A stretch of 64,000 nucleotides of DNA from Streptomyces albogriseolus (lineage in GTDB: Bacteria > Actinomycetota > Actinomycetes > Streptomycetales > Streptomycetaceae): NCBI GenBank assembly GCA_014650475.1, contig BMVA01000013.1:124001-188000 (forward strand). The letters are read 5' to 3'. This document shows positions 43,675 to 51,792 of this stretch, in pieces. The first letter of the stretch is position 1. Each line of letters begins with the position of its first letter. The notes beneath the pieces are model-generated. The model had not been told where the DNA came from. It saw nothing but the letters and a program-made list of their open reading frames with translations, and ran no database searches. Position numbers and translations under genes: made by a program.

Positions 43675-44065
43675 CCACTCCAACCCCGACGAACGGGACC
43701 GGCGTACAGCGATACGGATCACGGTGGCCAGCGCGAGCCTGGCCGGTGCGGCCTTGCTGACCACGGCCCTGGTGGTCGCGGCCGAGCCCTCCGCCGCGAC
43801 CACGTCACCAGCAGCTGTCTCCAGCCCGGTCCCTCCCTCGTCCGCTTCTCCGACAGCCGCAACTCCTGCCCCGGCGCAGTCCCAGGTCTCGCCGTCCACC
43901 CCAGTGACGCGCAGCAGCGGCAGCGGCTGCGGAAAGACGAAGCCCGCGGCTCAGACACCCACGGCTCCGACACCGACCCAGGCCCAGCCCCCGGCCCAGC
44001 AGGGCCAAGGCGAGGGCCAGTTGGCGCCCCCGTCCGCCCCGATGACGCGCAGCAGTGGCAGCTGA
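43667..44065 (+). CDS. Secreted/anchored Pro-rich protein with TRSSGS repeat
   Basis: 132 residues. A polar start of 18 residues is followed by a hydrophobic helix (about 19-40, ITVASASLAGAALLTTALVV) and a Pro/Ala/Thr/Gln-rich exterior. TPVTRSSGSGCGKT in the middle and APMTRSSGS at the very end repeat the motif TRSSGS. In comparable loci this position is often held by an FMN-acceptor protein, but no typical SGAT flavinylation motif is present. ApbE starts 11 bp inside this gene, so they are coupled. Confidence 0.62.
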   Translation: MADHSNPDERDRRTAIRITVASASLAGAALLTTALVVAAEPSAATTSPAAVSSPVPPSSASPTAATPAPAQSQVSPSTPVTRSSGSGCGKTKPAAQTPTAPTPTQAQPPAQQGQGEGQLAPPSAPMTRSSGS

Positions 44066-45002
44066 AGCGCGCTTCGCGGCGATGGGCTCCACCGGCCATC
44101 TCCTGGTGGCCGGAGGCCGCGAGCCAGAACTCGTGCAGAGGGCACGCAGCCGTCTGGAAGAGCTGGAGTCCCTCTGGTCCCGCTTCCGTCCCGACAGCGA
44201 GCTGTGCCGCCTCAACGCCTCGCCCGGCCGGTGGGTCGCCCTGTCGCCGCCGACCGTCGCACTCGTACGGCAGGCGATACGGGCGTGGGAGGCGACCGGC
44301 GGCCTGTTCGACCCGACGATCCTGCCCGCCCTCGAAGCCGCCGGATACACCGACAGCTTCGACGCACTGCCGCAGGAGCAGCCGGACAGGCCGCGGCCTG
44401 ACCCCGTGCCAGGCTGCGCAGGTATCGAGATCCGCGACGATCGGGTGCGCGTACCGCCCGGCGTGCGACTCGACCTCGGCGGCATCGGCAAGGGGTACGC
44501 GGCCGACCTCATCGCGCAGGAACTGATGGCCGCAGGTGCCGACGGGGCCTGCGTCAACCTGGGCGGCGACGTACGGACGACGGGAGCGGCCCCCGGCTCC
44601 GATGCCTGGGTGGTTGCCGTCGAGAACGAGGCCCACCCCGGGACGGACCTGGCGTGGCTGGCCCTCGGTGAGGGAGCCGTCGCCACCTCCACCCGGCTGC
44701 GCCGCCGATGGCAGAGCCAGGGGCGGGAGTTGCACCACCTGATCGATCCGGGCAGCGGGGCGCCCGCCACCAGCGACGTGGACAGCGTGACCGTGGTGGC
44801 CGGCGAGGCGCACTGGGCCGAGGTGCTCGCGAAGGCGGCGCTGATCGTCGGGCTGCCCGCCGGAGTGGCCCTGCTGGAGACCCACGGGGTCGCCGGCCTG
44901 CTCGTGACCGAAGACGGCACGGCGCACCGCGCCGGGCCCTGGGAAAGGTTTGTGAAGTGGTCTCCCAACTGTCCTGGTATCTCGCCCGCGTCGGCGGGTT
45001 GA
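44055..45002 (+). CDS. apbE: ApbE-family FAD:protein FMN transferase
   Basis: 315 residues from GTG 44055. Key ApbE motifs: LDLGGIGKGYAADLI (about 137-151), VNLGGDVRTTGA, ATSTRLRRRW and HHLIDPGSGAPA (Asp of the Mg site). ApbE enzymes attach FMN to Thr/Ser of extracytoplasmic electron-transfer proteins. A lipoprotein signal is absent, so this one may act in the cytoplasm or be tethered by partners. It is coupled both to the upstream exported protein and to the reductase downstream (46-bp overlap). Confidence 0.9.
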   Translation: MAAEARFAAMGSTGHLLVAGGREPELVQRARSRLEELESLWSRFRPDSELCRLNASPGRWVALSPPTVALVRQAIRAWEATGGLFDPTILPALEAAGYTDSFDALPQEQPDRPRPDPVPGCAGIEIRDDRVRVPPGVRLDLGGIGKGYAADLIAQELMAAGADGACVNLGGDVRTTGAAPGSDAWVVAVENEAHPGTDLAWLALGEGAVATSTRLRRRWQSQGRELHHLIDPGSGAPATSDVDSVTVVAGEAHWAEVLAKAALIVGLPAGVALLETHGVAGLLVTEDGTAHRAGPWERFVKWSPNCPGISPASAG

Positions 45003-46492
45003 TGTCCTGGTGGCTGTTGTCGGCCACGGTGGTGTGGGGACTGCTGCTGTCCACCCGGGTACTGGGCCCGAAGGCGGTGCCGGGGCGCCTGCTGGATCTG
45101 CACCGCTTTCTGTCCGCGCTCTCCCTGGTCTTCCTGGGCATCCACCTGCTCGGCCTGCTCGCCGACTCCTGGGTGGACATCGGCCTGGTCCAGATCATTT
45201 TCCCGTTCACCTCCGACTACCGGCCGGTGGCGGTGGCCTGGGGTGTGATCGCGCTGTACCTGTTCGCCGCGGTCCAGGCCACCTCGCTGCTCAGGTCGCG
45301 TATCCCGCACCAGTGGTGGCGGTACGTCCACACGAGCACCTTCGCTCTGTTCGTGCTCGGCACCGTGCATGCGCTAACCGCTGGAACCGATGAGGGCACG
45401 GTGCGCTGGACCGCACTCGTGCTGGCCTCGGTCGTCGCCTTCCTGACCATCTACCGGCTACTGGTCGGACGCCGCACGTTCAGCACTGTCAGTGCGAAGC
45501 CCGCGGCGACGGGGGAAGCCGCCCCGCCGCCGGTGCGCCGCGAGGAGCCCGCAGGGCGGCGCGTCGTCGTCAGCGAGCTGCGGCATGCCGCCGACGGCGT
45601 TGTGGCCGTCGAACTCGCCGCCGCGGACGGCGCGTCACTGCCCGCGTGGGAACCGGGCGCCCACGTCGACTTGGTGCTGCCCTCCGGTCTGGTCCGGTCG
45701 TACTCGCTGTGCGGGGACCCGGCCGACCGGGACAGCTACCGCGTCGGTGTCCTGGACGTAGCGGACGGGCGCGGCGGATCGGCGGAGGTGCACAGTCTGC
45801 GAGCCGGGCAGGGGATCGCCGTCCGGGGCCCCCGCAACAGGTTCCCGCTGGTCCTGGCGAACCACTACCTGTTCATCGCGGGCGGCATCGGCATCACTCC
45901 GATCCTGCCGATGATCCGCGCGGTGGCCGCGGCCGGGCGCGAATGGCGCCTGATCTACGGCGGCCGGTCTCGCGCCGCCATGGCGTTCGCCGACGAACTG
46001 GCCGCCTACGGTAGCGGCCTGGTCCAGCTGGTCCCCGAGGACACCGACGGCCTGCCCGACCTCGCCGCCGCCCTGGCCGACACCCCGCGCGGCGCCCCGG
46101 TCTACGCCTGCGGCCCAGAACCACTGCTCGCCGCCCTGGAGAAGACCATCGCGGACTTCCCCGACCGGCATCTGCACACCGAACGCTTCGGCGCCTACCG
46201 AGCCGACCGACATCACCCGGACGTCGGCGAGTTCAAAGTCGAGCTGAGACGCACCGGACGAATCCTGCCCGTCCCGGCCGATCGCAGCCTGCTGCAGGTG
46301 ATCCGGGAGGCGGTTCCCGAAGCGCCCGCCTCCTGCGAGGAGGGCTTCTGCGGCAGCTGCGAGCTGCGCGTCTTGGAGGGGACTCCCGACCACCGCGACA
46401 CCGTGCTGGCCGTGAGCGAGCGTGAGCGTCGCGATGTGATCTATCCGTGCGTCTCACGTGCCCGCAGCCCGATCCTGGCGGTGGACCTGTGA
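44957..46492 (+). CDS. Membrane ferric-reductase-like flavo/2Fe-2S oxidoreductase
   Basis: 511 residues from GTG 44957. The N-terminal half has about five to six helices with His residues typical of heme ligation (LLDLHRFLSAL, GIHLLGLLA, WWRYVHTSTF, GTVHALTAG). Then come an FAD/FMN domain (RSYSLCGDPAD), an NAD(P)H domain (FIAGGIGITPILPM, YACGPEPLL) and a C-terminal plant-type ferredoxin with Cys460, Cys465, Cys468 and Cys498. Such fusions move electrons from NAD(P)H to heme at the membrane. With ApbE beside it, it looks like an extracytoplasmic electron-transfer module, possibly reducing Cu(II) or Fe(III). A fragment of a second copy lies at 4788. Confidence 0.9.
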   Translation: MVSQLSWYLARVGGLMSWWLLSATVVWGLLLSTRVLGPKAVPGRLLDLHRFLSALSLVFLGIHLLGLLADSWVDIGLVQIIFPFTSDYRPVAVAWGVIALYLFAAVQATSLLRSRIPHQWWRYVHTSTFALFVLGTVHALTAGTDEGTVRWTALVLASVVAFLTIYRLLVGRRTFSTVSAKPAATGEAAPPPVRREEPAGRRVVVSELRHAADGVVAVELAAADGASLPAWEPGAHVDLVLPSGLVRSYSLCGDPADRDSYRVGVLDVADGRGGSAEVHSLRAGQGIAVRGPRNRFPLVLANHYLFIAGGIGITPILPMIRAVAAAGREWRLIYGGRSRAAMAFADELAAYGSGLVQLVPEDTDGLPDLAAALADTPRGAPVYACGPEPLLAALEKTIADFPDRHLHTERFGAYRADRHHPDVGEFKVELRRTGRILPVPADRSLLQVIREAVPEAPASCEEGFCGSCELRVLEGTPDHRDTVLAVSERERRDVIYPCVSRARSPILAVDL

Positions 46493-46690
46493 CCCGACAG
46501 CGGGAATGCGAACCCCGACCGGGGCAGACCGGTGAATAGGTGAAACCGCCGCTGCCTTCCCGGCAAGCACATGGACGCTTCACAGGGCCTTCATCCCCTT
46601 GCGCATAGTTTTGTTCCTGCCGTGGCTGTGCCACTGCCGCCTGGTGTCACGGACCGCATCAGGCAGGAGATGCGTTGCGAGGAGAATCCG

Positions 46691-47479
46691 ATGAACCGCG
46701 ACCTCAGCGACAGCGGCGCGTGTGGTGTCCTTCCCGACGCGACGCCTGCCGGGTCTGCCCGGTCGGCCTGTGGCTCCGTGCCCGCACTGGGGAGCCCGGG
46801 GAACACCGATGACGCGGCAGTCGGCCTCCTCGAGCGGCGCCGACTCCCCAGCGGTCGTTCGGATGCCGTGCCCGGCGCCCACAACGGCCCCGCCGGAGAG
46901 GTGTGGACCATGCCGAGCTGGGACGAGATCGTCCGCCGCCACGCCCACCAGGTCTACCGGCTCGCGTACCGGCTCTCCGGCAACCAGCACGATGCCGAGG
47001 ACCTGACTCAAGAGGTCTTCATACGGGTCTTCCGGTCACTGGACCGGTACCGACCCGGCACCTTCCAGGGGTGGCTGCACCGGATCACCGTGAACCTCTT
47101 CCTCGACATGGCCCGGCGGCGGCCCCGTATCCGGTTCGAGCACCTGACCGACGCCGCCGCCGAGCGGGTGCCGGCCAGGGAACAGGATCCGGCGCGGGCT
47201 CACCACGACGCCCAGCTCGACACCGAGGTGCAGGCCGCTCTCGACGCACTGCCCGCGGAGTGCCGTGCGGCGATCGTTCTGTGCGACATCGAGGGCCTGC
47301 CGTACGAGGAGATCGCCACGACACTCGGCGTGAAGCTCGGGACGGTGCGCAGCCGCATCCACCGCGGCCGCGCCCGGCTGCGCACCGAGCTGGTCCATCG
47401 TGCCGTGGCCGGCAGGGGATCCGCCGGGGCTGCCGTGGCGTTCCCTGGTCCCTCGCGGGTCTCGGCGAGGCAGTCCTGA
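46691..47479 (+). CDS. ECF sigma factor, SigE-like
   Basis: 262 residues from ATG 46691 (GAGGAG upstream); [11 protein letters not shown] at 46909 matches the usual start of the family, so the first 72 residues are an odd extension. Region 2 ([20 protein letters not shown], then [18 protein letters not shown]) and region 4 ([20 protein letters not shown]) closely resemble Streptomyces SigE, the cell-envelope stress sigma. The cseABC genes that accompany core sigE are absent here. It probably directs a subset of envelope genes. Confidence 0.85.
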   Translation: MNRDLSDSGACGVLPDATPAGSARSACGSVPALGSPGNTDDAAVGLLERRRLPSGRSDAVPGAHNGPAGEVWTMPSWDEIVRRHAHQVYRLAYRLSGNQHDAEDLTQEVFIRVFRSLDRYRPGTFQGWLHRITVNLFLDMARRRPRIRFEHLTDAAAERVPAREQDPARAHHDAQLDTEVQAALDALPAECRAAIVLCDIEGLPYEEIATTLGVKLGTVRSRIHRGRARLRTELVHRAVAGRGSAGAAVAFPGPSRVSARQS

Positions 47480-47648
47480 ACCCGTTCCGGGTTATCGACT
47501 CGGATCGGGCACCGGACAACCAGCGGTCAACGGTGGCGCTGTCCCGCCCGGGACGGCTCGTGTCTGTCTGCGACAGCCCGGGACCGGCACTTGAGGCGCG
47601 CGACTCAACACGGCCGTACCCACGACGAGGGCAAGGGCGACCCAGCCC

Positions 47649-48074
47649 TCAACCGGCTGCCGTCGCCTGACGCTCGATGATCGGGCAGACCGCTCCGCCC
47701 GGCTGCGACGCGGGACTCGCCTCCGCCGCGTCCCGGCGGGTGGCGACCAGGCTTGCACGCAGGGCCCGCAGGTCGGCGATGGTCCGGTCGATCTCGGCGA
47801 TGCGGGCATCGACGAGCTCCTGTACGGCGGTGCAGGGAGCGGTGCCGCCGCGGCGCAGGGCGAGGATGGCGGCGATGTCGTCGAGGGGGAGGTCGAGGGC
47901 GCGGGCTCGGCGGATGAAGACCAGGGTGTCGATGTCGTCCTGGTCGTACAGGCGGTAGCCGGCCGCGGTGCGCGGGGCGGAGGCCAGCAGGCCACGCTCC
48001 TCGTACAGCCGCACGGCCCGGCGGGTGACCCCAGCCGCCTGCGCTGCCTGTCCCACGGTCATGGTCCCGGCCAT
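47649..48074 (-). CDS. MerR-family metal regulator
   Basis: 141 residues from ATG 48074. The HTH (MTVGQAAQAAGVTRRAVRLY, 5-24) is followed by the coiled-coil dimer helix. Cys residues near the C-terminal half (GTAPCTAVQELV and GAVCPIIE) match the metal-loop spacing of CueR/ZntR relatives. It is divergent from a Cys-rich mini-protein and an MFS gene, with a perfect 20-bp-spaced MerR operator between. Metal identity is unknown. Confidence 0.87.
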   Translation of the reverse strand: MAGTMTVGQAAQAAGVTRRAVRLYEERGLLASAPRTAAGYRLYDQDDIDTLVFIRRARALDLPLDDIAAILALRRGGTAPCTAVQELVDARIAEIDRTIADLRALRASLVATRRDAAEASPASQPGGAVCPIIERQATAAG

Positions 48075-48094
48075 CGCACGCCTCCGTTCCCGGC

Positions 48095-48126
48095 TTGACC
48101 TTCACCCCGGGTGAAGGTTCTAGCGT
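48095..48126 (+). promoter_or_regulatory. MerR-type promoter-operator
   Basis: TTGACC (48095-48100) and TAGCGT (48121-48126) are 20 bp apart. A palindrome ACCTTCACCC-C-GGGTGAAGGT (48098-48118) has perfect 10-bp arms. Distorted spacing with a full dyad is the MerR activator signature. It drives the gene at 48166. Confidence 0.85.
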
Positions 48127-48165
48127 CTCCAGCGTACGACGACGCCACGGAAGGAGGCGCAGGTC

Positions 48166-48312
48166 ATGCCACTCGTCGAGGGCGAGGTGTACCGGTGCCC
48201 GGACCCGGAGTGCGGCTGTGAGATCACGGTGACCAAGGGCGCGGCCCCCGGTCACGGCGGAGACCGCAACCCCACCTGCTGCTGCGGGCACGTGATGGAG
48301 AAGGTCCGCTGA
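48166..48312 (+). CDS. 48-residue Cys-rich metal-binding mini-protein
   Basis: 48 residues from ATG 48166, with GGAGG upstream. Sequence parts: VYRCPDPECGCEITV and PTCCCGHVMEKVR. It has six cysteines (11, 16, 18, 38, 39 and 40) plus His32 and His42. Size and spacing suggest a metallothionein-like protein or compact zinc-ribbon. It is the first gene after the MerR operator and 20 bp upstream of the MFS gene, so it is likely induced by the metal and binds it in the cytosol. Confidence 0.78.
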   Translation: MPLVEGEVYRCPDPECGCEITVTKGAAPGHGGDRNPTCCCGHVMEKVR

Positions 48313-48332
48313 GCCGGACCCGGCCGGGCAGG

Positions 48333-49535
48333 GTGAACACCGGCCTGCGTCAGGTGTTCGCCCTGCCCGGCTACCGTCGCCTGTGGTTCGCGCGGACCGC
48401 CTCCGCCTGGGGCGATGCCTTCGCCACCGTCGCGCTGAGTCTGTTGGTGTGGGAGCGCACGGGTTCCGGGCTGGGCGTGGCCGGGGTGGTCGCCGCCGAG
48501 ATCGCGCCGGTGCTGCTGCTCGCTCCGGTCGCCGGGGTGGTCGTCGACCGGCTTGCGCCGGTGCGGGTGATGGTGATCGCCGATCTGGCCCGGATGCTGC
48601 TGGCCGCGGCGCTGCCGCTGGTGGACCACTCGGTGCCGGGCATCTACGCGGTGGCGTTCGCGATGTCGGGGGCGTCGGCGTTCTTCAACCCGGCCGCCGG
48701 GGCGGTGCTGCCCGCGCTGGTGGACGAGGAGGAACTGATCGCTGCCAACTCCGGGATCTGGACCGCCGCGGTGCTGTCCCAGATCGTGCTGGCCCCGGCC
48801 GCCGGTTTGGTGGTTGCCGCTATCGGCTACGGCCCCGCGTTCTGGATGAACGCGGCCAGCTTTGCCGCCTCCGCCGCCGTGCTGGCCCGCCTGCGCCTGC
48901 CACGCCGCCCGGTGGGCGCGACCCGGGGCGGTTTCTGGCGGCAGGCCCGCGACGGTATCGGGGTGCTGGCCGGGCACCGGGTGCTGCGGGCCCTGGCCGC
49001 TGGGCAAGGACTGGCCGCGCTGTCGGCCGGAGCGACGAGCGCCTTGCTGGTCGTGCTGGTGCGCGACCGGCTCGGGCTGGGCCCGTCCGGCTATGGCATG
49101 GCCTTGGCCTCTATCGGGGTCGGTGCCGCCGCCGGTCCGCTGCTGCTCACCCGGTACGTGTCCGACCCGCACCGACCGGCGTTCGTCTTCGGCCCCTACC
49201 TGCTGCGCGCGGTCGTGGACGCGGTCCTCGCCCTGGTGCGCGTCCCGGTCGTGGCACTGGGCAGCCTGGCCGGGTACGGGGTGGCCACCTCCACCGGCGC
49301 GGTCACCTTCAACTCGCTGCTCCAGGCCAAGACTCCGCCCGCCGCCCGGGGCCGCGTATTCGCCGCATTCGACCTGATCTGGCAGCTCGGCCGCCTCGCC
49401 TCCCTCGCTCTGGGCGGCTGGCTGGCCGACGCGGCCGGCATCACCGCCGTCTACGCCATCGGAGCAGCCCTGCTGGCCGCGGCCGCGCTCATCGGCCGGG
49501 CCGCCTCGGCCACGACCGTCACGACACAGAGGTAA
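48333..49535 (+). CDS. MFS exporter
   Basis: 400 residues from GTG 48333, starting 20 bp after the Cys-rich gene. About twelve helices. The MFS_3 (EntS-like) pattern is visible: RLWFARTASAWGDAFATVAL at the start, PVAGVVVDRLAPVRVM in loop 2-3, and MSGASAFFNPAAGAVLPALV. Given MerR control and the Cys-rich neighbour, export of a metal or metal complex is a fair inference. The family also exports siderophores and drugs. Confidence 0.87.
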   Translation: MNTGLRQVFALPGYRRLWFARTASAWGDAFATVALSLLVWERTGSGLGVAGVVAAEIAPVLLLAPVAGVVVDRLAPVRVMVIADLARMLLAAALPLVDHSVPGIYAVAFAMSGASAFFNPAAGAVLPALVDEEELIAANSGIWTAAVLSQIVLAPAAGLVVAAIGYGPAFWMNAASFAASAAVLARLRLPRRPVGATRGGFWRQARDGIGVLAGHRVLRALAAGQGLAALSAGATSALLVVLVRDRLGLGPSGYGMALASIGVGAAAGPLLLTRYVSDPHRPAFVFGPYLLRAVVDAVLALVRVPVVALGSLAGYGVATSTGAVTFNSLLQAKTPPAARGRVFAAFDLIWQLGRLASLALGGWLADAAGITAVYAIGAALLAAAALIGRAASATTVTTQR

Positions 49536-49640
49536 CTCCCTCTCTACGCCGTTCAGTCACTGCGCTGACCCACCCCGCTTCCCTGGGCTTCTTGGGTTTC
49601 AGGGTTTGAGGGTGGCGGGAACGGACGCGCAATGGCGTGC

Positions 49641-50024
49641 TTATGGCGTGGATCGCGGGGACTGTCCCGGCTTGCGGGGGCGTGCTGAGCTGGTGGCGGG
49701 CAGCCGGGTGGTGAAGGTGGCGCCCTGGCCGGGTGCGCTGTCGGCGGTGAGGGTGCCGCTGTGGGCGGCGGTGAGTTCTGCTGCGACGGCGAGGCCGATG
49801 CCGGAGCCGTCGGCGCGGGCGGTGCGGCTGCGGAAGAAGCGGTCGAAGATGCGGGGCAGGTCCTCGGCGGGGATGCCGGGCCCGGTGTCGGCCACGCGCA
49901 GTTCGGCCCAGTCGCCGTCGCGGCGCAGGGTGACGTTGACGGTGCCGCCAGCGGGGACGAACTTGAGGGCGTTGGTGAGCTGGTTGGTGACGATCTGCCG
50001 CAGGCGTACCCCCATGGCGGCCAC
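49641..50024 (-). pseudogene. C-terminal catalytic piece of a histidine kinase
   Basis: 127 codons contain the HATPase_c boxes: N box NQLTNALKFVPAGG, G1 DTGPGIPAEDL, F box FDRFFRS and G2 GSGIGLAVAAELTAAHSG. The dimerisation/phospho-His part, membrane region and sensor are absent, and no response regulator gene is beside it. The frame upstream (50025-50150) does not continue the domain. It is a truncated kinase gene, though a stand-alone ATPase product cannot be excluded. Confidence 0.72.
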
Positions 50025-50171
50025 CCTGCTGTATCGGATCTCCAGCTACTGGGTGCTGCAGCCGATCGGCTGGGCCACGTGGCTCGGGCTGACCCTCCGC
50101 GCCAGGCAACCCGCACCACGCCGCGCATGAGGGCGGCTGCACGAGAGCCCAATAGGCGCCCGACAGCTGGC

Positions 50172-50486
50172 TCACTGCTGGGTTTGGTGTGCGTGGTTCA
50201 GGGCGTCGGTGAGTTGTTCCACGCTCGGGGCACCGATGGTGCGTCCGTCGGCGTCGCGGTAAATCCGGCACGAGACGCTGACGGTGGTGTCCTGCGAGGC
50301 GAAGGGATCGGTGCCGTTGATCAGCAGGGTCGGGGATCCGTGCATGCCGTAGCGGGCCGCCTCCGCCTCGCTGCTGATCACGTGTACGTCCACCGGGGCG
50401 GCGTCGTCGGGCAGTGCCTGTTCGAGGCGCTCAAGCATCGCGGCGACGTTCGGGCAGTCGGGCACCGCGAGCACGATGAGATCCAT
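50172..50486 (-). CDS. Thioredoxin-like small protein
   Basis: 104 residues from ATG 50486, GGAG 6 bp upstream. It starts VLAVPDCPN, a thioredoxin-like first strand with one Cys. HGSPTLLINGTDPFA is the cis-Pro loop, VSCRIYRD holds a second Cys, and it ends GAPSVEQLTDAL. Similar proteins in Streptomyces are labelled thioredoxin-family or alkylmercury lyase-like. The single N-terminal Cys in place of CxxC suggests thiol or metal binding, not disulfide exchange. It is divergent from the DUF427 gene. Confidence 0.75.
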   Translation of the reverse strand: MDLIVLAVPDCPNVAAMLERLEQALPDDAAPVDVHVISSEAEAARYGMHGSPTLLINGTDPFASQDTTVSVSCRIYRDADGRTIGAPSVEQLTDALNHAHQTQQ

Positions 50487-50645
50487 GGTCATCTCCCTTC
50501 GGCGGCGCGGGGCGGCCTCCTCCCGGCCACGGTAGATCTCCTCCCGGATGGGAACCGTGAGCGCGGTCACCGAACCGGGGTGCTGTCCTGCGTAGCGTGG
50601 CATCGCGAGGTGGGTCTCCACCCTGGTTCGAGGAGGAGCGGGGCC

Positions 50646-50948
50646 ATGTTGCGGGCTGTATGGAACGGCACGGTGATCGCGGAAGCGGACCGTACGGTGA
50701 TCGTCGAGGGCAACCACTACTTCCCGCCCGAATCGCTGCACCGCCAGTACTTCACGGCGAGTTCGACGTGGTCGCTGTGCTTCTGGAAGGGGCTCGCCCG
50801 GTACTACACGGTCACCGTGGACGGCGCGGTGAACCCGGATGCGGCCTGGTACTACCCGCATCCGAGCCCGCTGGCCCGCCGGATCAAGAACCATGTGGCG
50901 TTCTGGCGGGGGATCACGGTGGAGGGGGAGCCGGGGACCGCGCCGTGA
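50646..50948 (+). CDS. DUF427 protein
   Basis: 100 residues from ATG 50646, GAGGAGCGG upstream. It matches DUF427: VWNGTVIAEADRTVIVEGNH, then YFPPESL, CFWKGLARYYTV and AWYYPHPSP. It is a small all-beta protein of unknown function, usually standing alone. Domain complete. Confidence 0.88.
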   Translation: MLRAVWNGTVIAEADRTVIVEGNHYFPPESLHRQYFTASSTWSLCFWKGLARYYTVTVDGAVNPDAAWYYPHPSPLARRIKNHVAFWRGITVEGEPGTAP

Positions 50949-51010
50949 CCGACCCGCCGCCGCGCACGGCACGCTCGGCCACGTCCTGCTGATCCCGTGG
51001 AATCGACCTG

Positions 51011-51034
51011 ACGTACCCCTACCGCCGGGTACGT
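51011..51034. promoter_or_regulatory. Palindrome upstream of membrane gene, CsoR-like
   Basis: ACGTACCC (51011-51018) and GGGTACGT (51027-51034) are perfect 8-bp arms with an 8-bp spacer. TACCC/GGGTA arms resemble CsoR sites, though the spacer is longer than in the two other palindromes (8611 and 32335). It lies 85 bp upstream of the gene at 51119. Confidence 0.45.
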
Positions 51035-51118
51035 AAGCGCCCTCACATACTTGTACATGCCATCGCTCCTAGCGTCGGGATCGAAGCAAGGATCCCGACC
51101 AGGAGAGGACACATTGTC

Positions 51119-51604
51119 ATGGCAACCACGCTGCGGGTATCTCCTGCCACCGCGGTCATCCCGGTCCACGCCGTGTGGGGCGCGGCGGCCGGACTGGTCG
51201 GTGGCGTCGGGTTCGGCATCTGGATGTCGGTGTCTCGCCCGATGGCGGACACCGCGATGATCACCATGGTGGCCGGGCTGCTCGGCTCCACCAACGCCTT
51301 CGTCGGCTGGCTGATCCACCTTTCCATCGCCCTCTTCGCCGGCATCGGCTTCGGCGTCCTGCTCGGCCAGTACGCACAGAAGCTCGCCCCCGCCATCGTG
51401 CTCGGCCTGGTTTACGGCGCCGTGTGGTGGACCGTCGGCGCCCTGTGGATCATGCCCGCCAACATGGGCATGCCGGTCTTCGAGTGGAACGACGTCACCA
51501 GCTCCAGCCTCGGTGGCCACCTGGTCTTCGGGCTGCTGGCTGGCCTGACCTTCTCCTGCATCGCCCAAGTGATGGGCAAGCGCACCACCACGGCCGGAGG
51601 ATGA
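51119..51604 (+). CDS. Four-helix membrane protein
   Basis: 161 residues from ATG 51119 (AGGAGAGGA upstream). Four hydrophobic segments lie at about 15-37, 47-85, 89-112 and 138-152, with a conserved-looking MPANMGMPVFEWN loop between the last two. Met and acidic residues in that loop could touch metal. No named family recognised. It is followed closely by a Crp/Fnr regulator. Confidence 0.65.
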   Translation: MATTLRVSPATAVIPVHAVWGAAAGLVGGVGFGIWMSVSRPMADTAMITMVAGLLGSTNAFVGWLIHLSIALFAGIGFGVLLGQYAQKLAPAIVLGLVYGAVWWTVGALWIMPANMGMPVFEWNDVTSSSLGGHLVFGLLAGLTFSCIAQVMGKRTTTAGG

Positions 51605-51792
51605 GCCCCGAACCGCCCGCGTCAACACCCGGCCCCGGCAGCCCGCCCTTGGGGGCCGCGCCGCGCCGCATGGGCGACGACGGGAACGCGGTGCCCTACT
51701 GTCTGGCGGACAGCGCGGACGCGCTGGCCAGCCCGGCATGGGGCGCCGCGCCGCCGCCCTGGGCCCCGGGACGACGCGAGGAGACGCACACC

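Noticed and set aside
42768..44065. FMN-acceptor (flavinylation) site in the small exported proteins before apbE
   Set aside because: No D-x-x-S/T-G-A-T type motif is present; TRSSGS was noted but is not an established acceptor.
46493..47648. Anti-sigma factor gene beside the SigE-like sigma
   Set aside because: No frame with an anti-sigma domain or membrane helix lies next to it; downstream is a MerR gene on the other strand.
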